Below are positions 36,918-51,830 of a DNA stretch of 64,000 nt, piece by piece; the first letter of the stretch is position 1; each line of letters starts with the position of its first letter. A program made the translations under genes and the position numbers. The stretch is from Sesamum alatum (lineage: Eukaryota; Streptophyta; Magnoliopsida; Lamiales; Pedaliaceae), in NCBI GenBank assembly GCA_034509735.1, contig JACGWO010000013.1, positions 16,760,136 through 16,824,135 on the forward strand, read 5' to 3'. A model generated the notes under the pieces. That model worked only from the letters and a program-made list of their open reading frames with translations. It was not told the origin of the DNA and did not search any database.

Positions 36918-37489
36918 TGATGCGTACCGGAGTCTAGCAGCACCACAAAATGTCAAGGGATCTTCTTGAAAGTCCTAAGATTTTAGGGAGACTATCCTGC
37001 AGAGAGGGGTTAGCACTCCGATGCTTAAGTCAGTAATGTTCAACTTAAATAAAATAAAGAGAAACTTGAAGAAGGTGAGAATGATGGTAAAGTGATTTGT
37101 TGTGTGATGATCTGCTGAAAAATAGAGAGAATTTCGTGTGCAAAATGAGTGGCAAGAGAGGATAGATGTTACTTGAAAGTTGTAAGTTGAAAGAATGTCA
37201 ATTGTGAGATTGTTCCAAATGACTGCACAGTGTGCTGCTTTTATATCCAGTGTTGAACACAATTTTGGAGGAGTTTTGTTAAGTGTCGTATACCATTAGA
37301 AAGCCTGAAGAGTTGGCTTCTTAGCCCAACAAAACACGCACGAACCGAAGTTGAATTGGGATGATATATCTATTTAAGTTGACCTTGCCATATCTGCTAG
37401 ATTTTTCAGGAAAGCAGTTACTTGCTGAGAAATATCCGGATTCTAGCCAATCTACTAGGAATCTGGATGAGATCTTTTAAAATGACGTG
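36918..37489 (-). repeat. Truncated inverted copy of the 28165 solo LTR
   Basis: Starts tgatgcgtaccggag, the complement of the solo LTR end. It runs antiparallel to 28942-28345 (shared ggggttagcactccgatgct, tgcacagtgtgctgc, and tactaggaatctggatgaga). It stops at aatgacgtg, where LINE sequence begins; about 190 bp of the LTR are missing. Confidence 0.8.
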
Positions 37490-37492
37490 TCT

Positions 37493-37810
37493 TTAGGTGA
37501 TCCCTTTCTGTTGCAGCTTAGAATCTGTAGGAATCCAATTGTTGAGGAGTCTCCACATGAAAATTGACATGGTAGGTGTAATCAGAGTAGACCAAATATT
37601 TCTGAAGATCTGATGAACAGGTCTATGATCTCTATAGTGATCCCATATGGAGGCAGTTGTGAAGGCGCCATTTTTTGAAAGTCTCCATGGCATATAGTTA
37701 GAGGGTGTGTTGCTGATAGGGGTTTCAAGGATTCTATGAATTAGGTTATTAGGTACCACAAGTTGGAGTTTCTCAGGGTCCCATTTTCCCTCCTCCGAGA
37801 AGCACTGCAT
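37493..37810 (-). pseudogene. LINE ORF2 zf-RVT domain fragment
   Basis: The frame shows RLSKNGAFTTASIWDHY, then FRNIWSTLITPTMSIFMWRL and NNWIPTDSKLQQKGI, the conserved order of the domain after RT in plant LINEs. It is cut at the element's truncated 3' end before the CC...H zinc ligands. Confidence 0.8.
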
Positions 37811-38112
37811 AGGAACAAATGATGGGTTGTTATTTCCAGTGAGTTCTTGAAGGCTCCTTTCTGGTATCCACCTGTCTTTTCAGAAAGCTGTTGTCCCATA
37901 TCCAAGGCTCCAGAAGATATTTCCCTTAGCTTCTTCTCTAACTTTTCCTAATCTCCTCCAGATTGGAGAACTGTTCTAAGTGACCTTGGCCATGACTGGG
38001 AAGAGCCCTTTACAGTACTTCTTGTTTGTGAATTTAGCCCACAGGGATTTGTTTTCTCTATGTCTCCACCATAATTTATGAGAGAATTCTTGGACCATAT
38101 CCCTTAGGTCCC

Positions 38113-39926
38113 TTAGTCCCAGTCTTCCTTCCTCTGTAAGGTAGCAAAGATTGCTCCATTTAGTCTAATGAATTTCCTTTGTCTATTAGTAGACCCCCAT
38201 AGGTACTTGGCAAAGAGTTGCTCGATCTTTTGGATGACTCTAATTGGAGGATTGAGTTGGGTTGGAAGTGTAAATAGTGCACTTTTGAGCAGATGAAGTC
38301 TGCTTCCATATGAGAGATGCCTATGTTCCCATCCTACAATTTTTAAGTGAACTTTGTTAGTGAGATCATCATAAAGAATTTTCCTTTTGTTACCTTTGTA
38401 AAGAGTGGCCCCAGGATAAGTGAAGGGGAGGGTCTTCATAACAAATACAGTGAGGTTTTTGATCTTATGTGTCAACAGATTTACCTTATTCCCAGGAATG
38501 AGGAAGCTCTTGGAATGGTTAATCTTTTGACCTAAAATATCCTCATACATCTCAAGAAAGTGCATTAGTTTAATCAAATTGTCTTCCTCACAATTAGTAA
38601 ATAATATGATATCATCATCATAAGCAAGATGCGAGATGAAGATACTACTCCCTATTTGGTAACACATCTCTAGGCTCATCCTGAACAGGTGGTCCAGCCC
38701 TCTAGATAGTACCTCAGTAGCAATGATAAAGAACGCTGGTGATTGGGATCACCCTACCTCAACCCTTGAGTAGATTTGAAGAAGCCACTAATAGCTCCAT
38801 TCACCAAAACAATAAACCAACAGTTCTCCACAGAGTGTTTGATCAGCGTAATGGATTGATTGGGGAATCTCATACCCTTCAAAACCTTAGACAAAAAGTC
38901 TCAACTAACTCTATCATTTGTTTTAGACATATCTAATTTGACGGCCAAGTTACCTTTACTATATCTGAAGTCAAGGGAATATATCATTTCTTTAGCAAGG
39001 AGTATATTGTCACTAATGAGCCGGCGTGGTACAAATCCACTTTGGGATGGGGAGATGATAGAGGGAAGGATTTGTGCCATTTTTTGTACAGGAGTTTAGA
39101 AAGGATTTTGTTGGTGAAATTGCAACGGGATATGGGTCCGAAGTCACCCCAGGTTGAGGACTCAACTTTGGGGATCAAGGTAATGGTGGTGGTTGTAAAG
39201 CTTCTAGGTGGGGGTTCCATTAAAGAAGTCCTTGAATGCATCATATATATCTTCTTTAATGATCTCCCAACATTCCTGAAAGAAAATAGAAGTAAAACCA
39301 TCAGGCCCAACAACACTATCTCTATTAATGTTAAAAATCACCTCATTAGTCTCCTCCAGGGTAGGCAGACTACTCAAAGATTGGAGATGGTCCTCAGGGA
39401 TGAGGGGAAGTTGGAATGGCAACTCCAAATCAGTGTCTGTTGTTGTGTTGGAGGTGAGGAGGTCTTCACAGAAGTTGGCAGCAGAAAACTTAATTTGTTC
39501 AAAATCAGTGATCTCTTTTCCATTATCTAGAATTCTATAGATTATTGACTTAGCTCGCTTTTTGTTGACCAGTAAGTGGAAATACTTAGTGTTCCTTTCG
39601 CCCGATTCCAACCACTTACAATTGCTCTTTTGCATCCAAAAGACTAATTTAAGGTGAAGGGCCTGAACAAGTTCTACATTACATTTCTGAAGATGGATCA
39701 AGTTGGTGTCAGTAGATTGGCTATCAAACTTTTTCTCAGTAGTGGCTTTGGATTTAGCCTGCTCAACTCCATCAAATACATTACCAAAAGTGATTTTGTT
39801 CAACTCCTTTGATAGGTCCTTAATTATGTATAACTTCTGTTGGAGCTTATACATTTCAGTCCCAAAAATGGGCAAGTTCCAAGAGTGTTGAATAGTGTTC
39901 TGAACTGTGTGATGCTTAGCCAACAT
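38113..39926 (-). pseudogene. LINE ORF2 reverse transcriptase, frameshifted
   Basis: The first frame (39926-39204) has KWLESGERNTKYFH and the VVGPDGFTSIFFQECWEI RT entry block. A middle frame (39316-38984 region) has SFTTTTITLIPKVESSTW. The last frame (38679-38113) has the active site as HLAYDDDIILF, with YDDD where FADD is usual, then GQKINHSKS and TYPGATLYKG. At least two frame changes and several stops break the protein. Confidence 0.85.
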
Positions 39927-39949
39927 ATTTTGGAACCTGAAGGAGGAAG

Positions 39950-40620
39950 GTCCCCTGGTTCCAGCATTGAGAGATGTGATGAGTAGAGGGTGGTGGTCTA
40001 AATCCCTTCTAGGTAGATGAGATACTCTTGTGCAATTGAAGGTGTCAGCCCAATCCTGTGAGTAGAAGACTCTATCAAGTCTATTCCAAATTCTGTTGCT
40101 AGTCTACATATATAGCCCTCCTTCATAGCTAGCATCAATAAGCCCAGTGTCAAGGATCATCTCCCTGAAGTCCCCTATAGGTCCAAGGTTGTCACTGATT
40201 CCCCCTTGATTTTCAGAATCATGGAGTATGGTGTGAAAGTCTCCTCCCACAATCCAGGGGATATTGGTAGATGCAATGTTAGATAGTTCCCTCCATAGGG
40301 CTCTTCTAGGAGTAGGTTATACTTGGCATAAACAAAAGTTCCAAAGACATCAACAAAGATCAGTCCAGAAGATAATTTGATATGTAAGAACTGTGGGTTA
40401 TCAATCATAACCTAGAAATTAATATCATGTGATGCAAAAAACAAAATTTTATTATTAACATTAGGTACAAAAACTGAAATCTAAAAGTGTGGGTAAAGAA
40501 ATCAACATCAAGATTAACAAAGGGTTCTAAAAGCACAATAATATGAGGCCTGTTATCATTTAACATGTCAGAGAGAATTGTTTGTTTGTTAGCTTTACCA
40601 ACTACTCTTATATTCTAAAT
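39950..40620 (-). pseudogene. LINE ORF2 apurinic-type endonuclease, broken
   Basis: Spread over frames: NIRVVGKANKQT and NRPHIIVLLEP at the start (about 40620-40510), a FVYAKYNLLL block (about 40340), IVGGDFHTILH (about 40230), RIWNRLDRVFYSQDWA (about 40090) and a final DHHPLL (about 39990). These are the conserved blocks of the endonuclease/exonuclease/phosphatase fold in plant LINEs. Stops interrupt it, including between the last two blocks. Confidence 0.75.
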
Positions 40621-42242
40621 GATGATCTTAATCACGTTAAAATTGTAGAGAAGAAGAAGAAGAAGAGGATCTAGTATTCCTTTTATAGGAAGCTTTAGGA
40701 GAGCTATTACCTTTACCCTCTTTACCTTTCGTAGATGTGGTGTAGGCCTGTTGGAGGGTGTAGCTTCCTCCAGTGATCTGTTTCTTTTGTGTCTTTTAGT
40801 AGTAGCAGCTTCAAGTAGAATGCTTTGGATTGCAGGGGTTGCATCAGTCTCTCCAGGTGGTTTCGTGCTTGATGCGTCATTTTGGTCCTCTGATGCCAAC
40901 ACTTGTGTATCTTCATTCTGTTGTTCCTGTTCCTCAATTTGGGTATGATGTTCTTTTCTGTCCTGGTATCTAAAAGGGGGACTGGTGGGGTGTTCATTAT
41001 CCATATCCTTAAGGCTCTGGAAGCGGTTGAAGATAGAAGTACAGTCTCCCTCCTCATCCTGCTCTGGTTCGAGCTCACATTCTAATCTGCCATATGGTAA
41101 GCTACGTTGTTGCCTGTATTCCCCTGCTTTTCTAACAATTGGTTAATCTTTTCAATGTCTTCAATAAGTTTTTGGTTGGAGGGGCCACTTGGAGTATAAG
41201 TTTTCTCCTAGTTCTTATCCAAGAGTTCAACAAGAAGGGGGTCCTCAAAGTTGAAATTTTCCCAGTGGTTAGCTTCTTGGGGGTTAGCTACTGGTTCCTG
41301 GCTTTGGATCTAGTGCAACAACTTTCTCTTTCTTCTTACTTCCAGCTTGACTACTGACAGAATTATCCCCTTTCTGACTATGGTCACCTTTTCCAGTAAT
41401 ATGTGCATTTAAAGTGCTAGTTTCCAGCCACCCCTCAGTCTGATTAGGAGGTTCCTCCACTTCCACAAAGGTGTCAGCACTCTCAAACATACTTTTTTCC
41501 CTTTGTCCTTAGAAATCACATTCTCTATTGGGTCTCTTAGTTGCAGGTTGGTTGTACTAGGCTATGAAGCTACTTTGTGCTTAAGAATACACGAGCTCTA
41601 ATCATGACCCAGATGTTTACAAAATGTGCAGTATTGTGGGCACTTCTCATAGATAACAGTTTGCCTAAAGGTGGTATCCTCAAATTTGACCAAGATAACT
41701 TATGTTCTAGGGGTTGTTAAATCCAATTCAACACAGACACGTGCAAGGCTTGGCCTAGACAAATCTGCAGTTGGTACATCCATTTTCAGGGGTTTTACGA
41801 TCAAATTAGATATGCTAAACAGAGCACTCTTATCAAAAAGATTGCAGGGAAGCTCTGGAAACGTAATCCATACAGGGGCAATGGGGGATTCGATTTGGGA
41901 ATTGAACTTAGGAGTCCATTTCAAAACACGCATATGAAAGCTATCAAATGTCCATTCTCTTCTTAACCACAACCGTGAAAAATCTTCCTCATGTGTAATA
42001 TTGATAAGAACATGCTTAAGGTTGATAACACCCACAGTAACATTACCTCTCAATCCCAGCTTAACGAGCCTGTTTTTGAGGAAATTGATGGCAGACAGTC
42101 CATGCAAGAATTTTCCGACGAGAGCAAACTTGAGTCTATTGGCCAATTTCTCAATTTAATCTTTAGAAAATGAAATTTGTGGTTCCCCCTTAAAGGATGA
42201 AACTATTCCCAGGATTGGGTTCTGCAGAGGTGGCTCCGCCAT
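40621..42242 (-). pseudogene. LINE ORF1 (DUF4283-like domain and zinc knuckle), broken
   Basis: An ATG at 42242 opens MAEPPLQNPILG, followed after a frame break by KFALVGKFLHGLSAINFLKN and LKWTPKFNSQIESPIAPVWI (41700-42146), the DUF4283 pattern of plant LINE ORF1 proteins. Then comes a zinc knuckle start, CPQYCTFCKHLGHD (about 41640-41595), and a low-complexity tail. The protein would bind element RNA. Stops after the main domain and in the knuckle show it is dead. Confidence 0.75.
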
Positions 42243-42600
42243 CAGAAAGGAGTCAAGGAGGAGCTAGGTTCGAGGGAAAGTGGTGGTAAAATGGGGTGTA
42301 GAGGGTCGCTAGGTGGGGGGAATGTGGATCTATTGTTGGGTTTGGTCGGGAAGATGGCCGGCGAGGGACAGAGGTGGGGCTCAGATGTTTCGAAGGTGGG
42401 GGTGGGGGCAAATGGGGCGCGTGGGTAAGGAGAAAGTGAAAGGAATCTGTGAAAAAGGTTCCCTGTCGTGAGGGGAGTGAAAGATTAAGGTCGTCAGTGA
42501 AAGTTGTCGGCGACAGGATCGTCGGAAATGGAGTGAAAATCGCTCACAGTCAGTGTGAAATTGCACTTTTCTTCAAATTTTCCCTCTGCCTAATTCAATT

Positions 42601-42867
42601 TTATATCAAACCATTCTTGTTTACACAGCTACGTAAGCTTCGCTGACAGCTTGATATATCTTTAACACATGTGTATCGTTAAGCAAACAAGGCGGCAAAC
42701 CTGCTTGCGAACAATGCTTGCCAAACTAAGACGAACAAGATCATTGTCCAGCCATAAGGAGTTTTGAGATCACTAATCAAGTGGGACAACCTTTATCCAT
42801 GCTTCCGATTTCATTGAGTAGGCCTCAGACTTCGATTTATACTTGTATAGGGAGTAGTTCTCCTAAA
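42601..42867. other. Unassigned spacer before duplication copy B
   Basis: Mixed-composition sequence with no homology to the copy A upstream region. Nothing recognised. Confidence 0.5.
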
Positions 42868-43336
42868 TTATTGGCAAACATGCGGAAATGATATAACATA
42901 TAGGACAAAAATTAAATTGGCACAAAATTAAAGGACTAAAATAATATCTTTCCTGAAGGTACATGCATTAACATTGTTCCTCGTGTACTGATATTTAATT
43001 TCCCTTATTTTTTTCTTTATTATTCTTTTCTTTTTCCCTTTTCTTTTTCTTATTCGTATTCCATATCTTTCTTTTGCTTTAATTTGGTTTCTTTTTCCTC
43101 CCTTCCCTTCCTGCTTCATTTCCTCAAACCTTGGCCATCATCATACACAAGGATGGCCCGCCTCCATCTTATCCATCTCATGATTAACTCTATTTCTTTT
43201 TTAAAGTGTTACTGTTTGATAGTGATATTCCAATGACCTTATATTAATTTTGACAAACTCATAAATATTACCCAACAATCTTGATTTTCGGACACATTTT
43301 ATAATTGATTTCAGAATGAGAAATGACTTTTAATTT

Positions 43337-44196
43337 GGGGTAAATTATATTTTTGGTCCCATAAATGAACATGTTTCCAATTTTAGTTTCATATTTTACA
43401 CATTTAGAACATTACATACCATATGTGTACTTTTTTTCAATTTCAGGACACATAGAGGATTTTCGTTAAATACTTATCAGTTGATGTTAAATCTGTTAAG
43501 TGACTGTAAGTTTGGAGAAAAAATTGGTGGGAAAGTCTTGTTCGGTTTCTTTCTTGGTATAAATGGCTTATTGTTTGTAAAGGGTTGCAATGTAATGTGT
43601 ATTATATATGTTGTTATGTTAATAATGCCTAAATTTTTATTAAATTCATAAATACAATTGCAATAATATGTCGGAACCAAATTCAAAATTTTCAGAAACA
43701 TAAACGGTATTAAGAAAAAGTTGGATGCCGCTCAACAATTACAAAATGTACATTTGGTTCCAATATTTTGTAATTGTTGATCAATATCCAACTTTTTTTT
43801 TTTTTAATGTGGTCTATGTTTCTGAAAATTTTTGAATTTGGTTCCGATTATTACAGTTTTAGTTTTGAATGTAATGAAAATTTAGAAATTATTAACATAA
43901 CAACATATATAATATACATTACATTAAAATTCATTACATTATAGTCCATTACAAATAATAAGCTATTTATACCAAGAAAAAGAAAGAACAAATCTTTCTC
44001 ACCAACTAGTCTGTCCAAATTTATAGTCACTTAACAGAATTAGTATCAACCGTTAAGTATTTAACGGAAATCCCCTTTGTATCCTGAAATTGGAAAACAA
44101 AAAATGCACAGATGGAATGCATTGTATTAATTGTGTACAGTATGGGATCAAAATTAGAAACAAATCCACTTATGGGACCAAAAATATACTTTAGTC
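43337..44196. mobile_element. Fold-back element inserted in copy B upstream region
   Basis: Inverted arms: left ggggtaaattatatttttgg then tcccataa; right ttatgggaccaaaaatatac. A second inverted pair lies inside (aatgtaatgtgtattatata / tatataatatacattacatt). Copy A has an uninterrupted aaatgacttttaattttgtt at this point, which serves as the empty site. TSD imperfect. Confidence 0.85.
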
Positions 44197-44439
44197 TTAA
44201 ATTTTATATATTAGACCTCTACGTAAAAATATTCTTAATTTTCTAGGTATATATAATTCATTTTATACAATTGCATGGGTTAGACATTACAAAATTTAAT
44301 TAATCAACTTTAGGACGTTGATCTCACTAAAATGGCAATTGAAGATATTGTATACTAATTTTATTAATATCTGAGGTTAATTATGGTCTTTTAGTTTTCT
44401 CCCTTATCCTAATTACGTAAGTAGAATAATATTCTTCTT

Positions 44440-45205
44440 GCCTGCATCTATCCATGCATTACCTTGAAATATAGTTTCTCTAATTAAATTCATGATCTAT
44501 TTTATATTTTAAAATTGTGAATATCACGTGGCCGTTAAGATTCTATAGTGGAGGAATAAATTGGCTGAGTTAGAGGCATAAACGACATAATGCACAAAAA
44601 AAGGGGCAAAATCAAAGAATTTGGGCTCAAGACCATTTCACATCTTCCTTTCACAACCACGTGATTTGATCGTCCAAGTATAAAATAATGACGTCAACAA
44701 GCGATACAAATTCAACAAAATCACCTATGATGTGCTATTGTTGTAAAACCGCGTATTTAAGAACCTCGTATTGCTATATAAACAATATATACAACAACAC
44801 CATAAAACATCCTTCATTTCAAAAGATAAACATCAATTTTGGGAAAAAAAAAAAAAAGAAGAAAACTTATGATAATCTGGGGGAGGAAAATCATATAAGT
44901 TGGGTCGCGTAAGTTCATTGTCGTCGATTCCTTGCTTCTTCTCCGCTTCTACAATCCACAGGTGAGATTTCAAAAAAAAAGGGGGCGGTGGGGGGGGGGG
45001 GGTTGAGAAGGGGATTTCCCCAAATACGCGAATTCAACAGCCAAAGTCAGCCACTACAGAGATTTAACGGTCACGTGATATTCACGTGGCCATTCCGTTA
45101 AAAAAGTAACGAAGGACCAAAAATGAGACAAAATGCAAGATAAAAAATCAAAAATAATATTTACGTAATGATCAGGACCTAAAATAAAGGATCAAAAATG
45201 AGATT
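44440..45205. promoter_or_regulatory. Copy B-specific upstream insertion with four G-boxes and a C-box
   Basis: Sequence absent from copy A between the tttctccc and ttaaaattcaagacg anchors. CACGTG occurs at 44525, 44658, 45072 and 45083, and the palindrome TGACGTCA at 44689. These are bZIP/bHLH-type sites in plants. Contexts such as cacgtggccgttaa recur in the MITE at 49701-50163, so the DNA is probably of MITE origin. It also holds a G-run at 44988-45002. Confidence 0.5.
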
Positions 45206-45373
45206 TTCCCTTTAAAATTCAAGACGTAATTACCCCATATAGTAAAAACTAAAGTGAACGATAATTGCAAAAAAATGAAATAAAATTAGATTCTGATTGC
45301 ATGCTTTAACTTTTCCATGATATATACGTACTTGGCAGACAAGGAAATAATTGGATTCTTGCAGCTACAACGG

Positions 45374-45382
45374 CTATAAATA
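45374..45382 (+). promoter_or_regulatory. TATA box of GH1 copy B
   Basis: ctataaata in the same block as in copy A, 81-89 bp upstream of the ATG. Confidence 0.75.
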
Positions 45383-45462
45383 GCTCCATTGCCTCTTCAT
45401 TTTTCTCAAGGCAATATATCCTCAAAAATTAACTTAGAGAAGTTAATTCCTGTGTGTCTGAA

Positions 45463-48821
<3,359 letters not shown>

Positions 48822-48961
48822 AGTTAATGCTCTTACATACAGTGGATCCCATGTTATAATTTGAACTATGTATCATGTGTGCTATTTTCTTTTTCTTTGT
48901 TTCTTTGTTTATGTGGTTTGATCATGAATAACTAGTTGTGGTTTACACTAGTTATTCAAAT

Positions 48962-48967
48962 AATAAA
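48962..48967 (+). promoter_or_regulatory. Putative poly(A) signal of GH1 copy B
   Basis: AATAAA in the conserved gttattcaaataataaatgg block, 140 bp after the stop, as in copy A. Confidence 0.5.
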
Positions 48968-49700
48968 TGGAGCCCTATGAGGCGTCCAATGGAGTGTGTT
49001 TATTATAGTAATGTATGGTGTGTTTTATTAAGAATATATAAGAACTTAATTATGATAAGGATGGTTTTGGTTATCATCTATATTGCATCCGATGTGCAGA
49101 TTTTTTAACAGGCAAAATTATATTTTTGTCTTGGGCCTAAATGCATTTTATGGGGTAGTGACAAAATAAGGACTGTATATAAAGGGGTGGAAATTAATGC
49201 CCTGGAATTAAATTTTTTTATGCAATTACAGGACTCCGTCCATCGGACTTTAAAAAAGTGGCCGGATTTTGATGACATGGATATTTTTAGGGCTTTTTAA
49301 GTTGGGAGAATTGCTGACTAGGCATAGATAAAAAAAAAACCCATGCCACATAAGCGTTGACTAGGAATTGCATTTACTGCCCCATATATATGAGATAGCG
49401 GCAAAATAAGGATCGTATATAAAGGGGTGACAATTTATACCCTAAAATTAAATTTTTTTAAGCAATTATAGGAATTCGGTCACCAAATTTTACAAAGTGG
49501 CCGAATTTGCTGACATGGACATTTTTAGGGCTTTTTAAATTGGGGAATTGATGACTGGCGTAGCTGAAAAACACACGCCACATAAGCACTGACTAGGCAA
49601 AAAAAGGAGGGGGGAGGGGGGGATACACTCTTTATTTACCAACTACTTGCACCCCATATTCCCCCAACCCTCATTCTATGCAACAACAACAACAACAAAA

Positions 49701-50163
49701 GGGGAAATAGCATTTTTCATTCCATAACTTAGGACCTTTCCACTTTTGGTCCCATTGGATACGGAATTCTCACTTTTGGTCCTGTAACTTTAGAAAAGTA
49801 GTACCACTTTTGGCCCCTATGACACTTTTCGTTAGATATTTATCAAAAAGTACCACGTGGCCGTTAAGTGCAAGGGGCCAAAAGTGTTACTTTTTTAAAG
49901 TTATGAGACCAAAAGTGAAAATTTCATAACATATGGGACCAAAAAGTGAGAATCCCATAACATATGGGACCAAAAGTGTAAAGGCCCTAATGGCCACGTA
50001 CTAAGCACGTGGTGTTTTTCCGTTAAAAAATTTAACGGAAAGGTGGCCATGGGACCAAAAGTGCTATTTTTTAAAAGTTACGGAACCAAAAGTGAGAATC
50101 CCGTAATCAATGGGATCAAAAATGAAAAGGCCCTAAGTTACAGGACCAAAAGTGTAATTCCCC
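49701..50163. mobile_element. Mutator-like MITE, 463 bp, perfect 9-bp TSD
   Basis: Starts ggggaaatagcatttttcat and ends aaagtgtaattcccc, with inverted repeats of ttttggtcc / ggaccaaaa throughout. Flanked by acaacaaaa at 49692-49700 and 50164-50172. Contains CACGTG near 49855 and again near 50014. Confidence 0.85.
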
Positions 50164-50313
50164 ACAACAAAATTATTGAAGATTAAAAAAACAAAAAGAA
50201 ATGCAAAACTGATTGGATAAAAAAACAGTGAATAAGAACATTAAAGTGAGTTGTCTAAACACTACATACACATACACATTTATACATGATTTAAACTTTG
50301 GTATAAATTTAAT

Positions 50314-50693
50314 GCAAAATTATATTTTTAGTCTTGTAATTTTAGGTCATTAGCACTTTTGGTCCTGTAACTTACTCAATTCACACATTTAGTCCTTTTC
50401 TAACGAATTTAGTCCAACACATATCAGGTTTGGTCTTTTTTTGGAAAATTTAATCCTGTGTTGACAAATTTGGTCCTGACGACATATAGTTACAGGACCA
50501 AAAATGAGATTTACTCGAGTGAAAATAGGATCAAAATTGCCAAGATATGACTAAATTTGTCAAATAAGGACCAAATAAGAGATGTTCAATACTAAATTCG
50601 TAAAAAAAAAGGAACAAATGTGTAAGTGGAGTAAGTTATAAGACCAAAAGTGTTAATGGCCTATAATTACAGGACAAAAAATGTAATTTTGCC
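50314..50693. mobile_element. Mutator-like MITE, 380 bp, 10-bp TSD
   Basis: Inverted ends gcaaaattatatttttagtc and aaaaaatgtaattttgcc, with shared taatggcc / ggtcattagcacttttggtc pairs. Flanked by taaatttaat at 50304-50313 and 50694-50703. Confidence 0.8.
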
Positions 50694-51115
50694 TAAATTT
50701 AATTACACATTTATAGTTCCAGTAATTGCTTAAAAAAATTAATTCTAAGGCATAAATTGCCACCTCTTTATATATGGTCCTTATTTTGCCACTACCCCAT
50801 ATATATAGGGCAGTAAATGCAATTTTTAGTCAGCACTTATGCGGCGTGGTTTTTTTCAACTATGCCCAGTCAGCAATTCCCCCAATTTAAAAAGCCCTAA
50901 AAATGTCCATATCAGCAAAATTCAACGACTTTTTCAAATTCGATGGCCGGAGTCTTGTAATTTCTTAAAAAAATTTAACTACAGGGTATAAATTGCCACC
51001 CCTTAATATACCATCCTTATTTTGTCACTACCTTATATATACGGGGCAATAAATGCAATTAAGCCTTTTGTCTTGTAACTATAAATTATCATTTGCATTT
51101 TTTGGTCTTGTAATT

Positions 51116-51740
51116 ATAAAGTTTTGAGTAACGATGGAGCTGGACATTAAAGGGATTTAATTAAAGATAAAATCAAGATGATTGCCCTCATTTTTCAGTC
51201 ATACATACTAAAAACTTGTGCACGTAGTATAAATTAAAATGAAAATCTCATTATAAAGGAAAAAGAAGTACGACTGCCTACTTGTAATTTAGTTTGATTA
51301 ATTGACGTGGCACGCTGTCCCTACAGTATATAATAAATAATATTTTATATTTTAAAATATATTATAAATAAGAAAAAATATATATACACTAACATATCAC
51401 ATTTAACCAGAAAAAAGAAAGAAATAAACAAAGAAGGAAAAGAAACAAATTTAGAGGTATTATTGACATAATAAAAAATTGGTACGCGATGTAAGTAACC
51501 GCTCTTTACGAGTAAATATGAGACTTTTTTTTTAAATTAGTATAAATTATAAAGACCATTGCATATTTACTCATTCAAAGAGGCATGTGATTGAACTGAG
51601 CTCTTTGCTTGAATTATTTCAATTGTAAATTTTAAATGTAACACTAAGCTAAAACAATCTCTTAAAGCTTATAGCATATTTATGCTAACAAGTTCTTAAT
51701 TATATGCAGTCAAATGATCCAAAACCACATGCTTTTATAA
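51116..51740. repeat. Dispersed repeat R1, copy b
   Basis: Uninterrupted copy: aacgatggagctggacatta, aagataaaatcaagatgatt, ttataaaggaaaaagaagta, aaagaccattgcatatttac and caaagaggcatgtgattgaa in order. It serves as the empty-site reference for the insertions in copies a and c. Function unknown. Confidence 0.6.
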
Positions 51741-51830
51741 AGGTGATTTGGAACTTGAGAAAATAAATGAAGGGGGCTGATATAGAGAAAATGGAGGAAT
51801 TACAAGGTTTTGAGAAATGATGGAGCTGGA
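51741..51830. repeat. Dispersed repeat R1, copy c, left half
   Basis: ggaggaattacaaggttttg and aatgatggagctgga correspond to 25950-26020 of copy a. The right half resumes at 55203 after the copia insertion. Confidence 0.6.

Larger units (their letters stand above)
37490..42600 (-). mobile_element. L1-type LINE, nearly full length but decayed
   Basis: Minus-strand order from right to left: possible 5' UTR (42600-42243), ORF1 with DUF4283-like domain and a zinc knuckle, ORF2 with endonuclease, RT and zf-RVT. This is the plant L1 layout. The 3' end is cut at 37490, where an LTR fragment is joined, so no poly-A tail remains. Frame breaks occur throughout ORF2. Confidence 0.85.
49138..51062. repeat. 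Compound fold-back element with duplicated arms
   Basis: The left arm holds two direct units of about 235 bp (near 49138-49370 and 49371-49605), each with gacaaaataagga/ggcaaaataagga, a tatataaaggggtg block, tttttagggctttttaa and a cacataagc end. The right arm (about 50730-51062) holds the same pair inverted (ccttattttgccactacccc then ccttattttgtcactacc). Two MITEs lie between the arms. Confidence 0.75.

Noticed and set aside
44688..44912. 74-codon frame upstream of GH1 copy B
   Set aside because: Low-complexity, runs through an A-tract, lies in an insertion absent from copy A, and has no motif.
44988..45002. G-run as a possible quadruplex regulatory element of GH1 copy B
   Set aside because: A single homopolymer-like run without separated G-tracts; it could equally be a length-variable or mis-assembled homopolymer.
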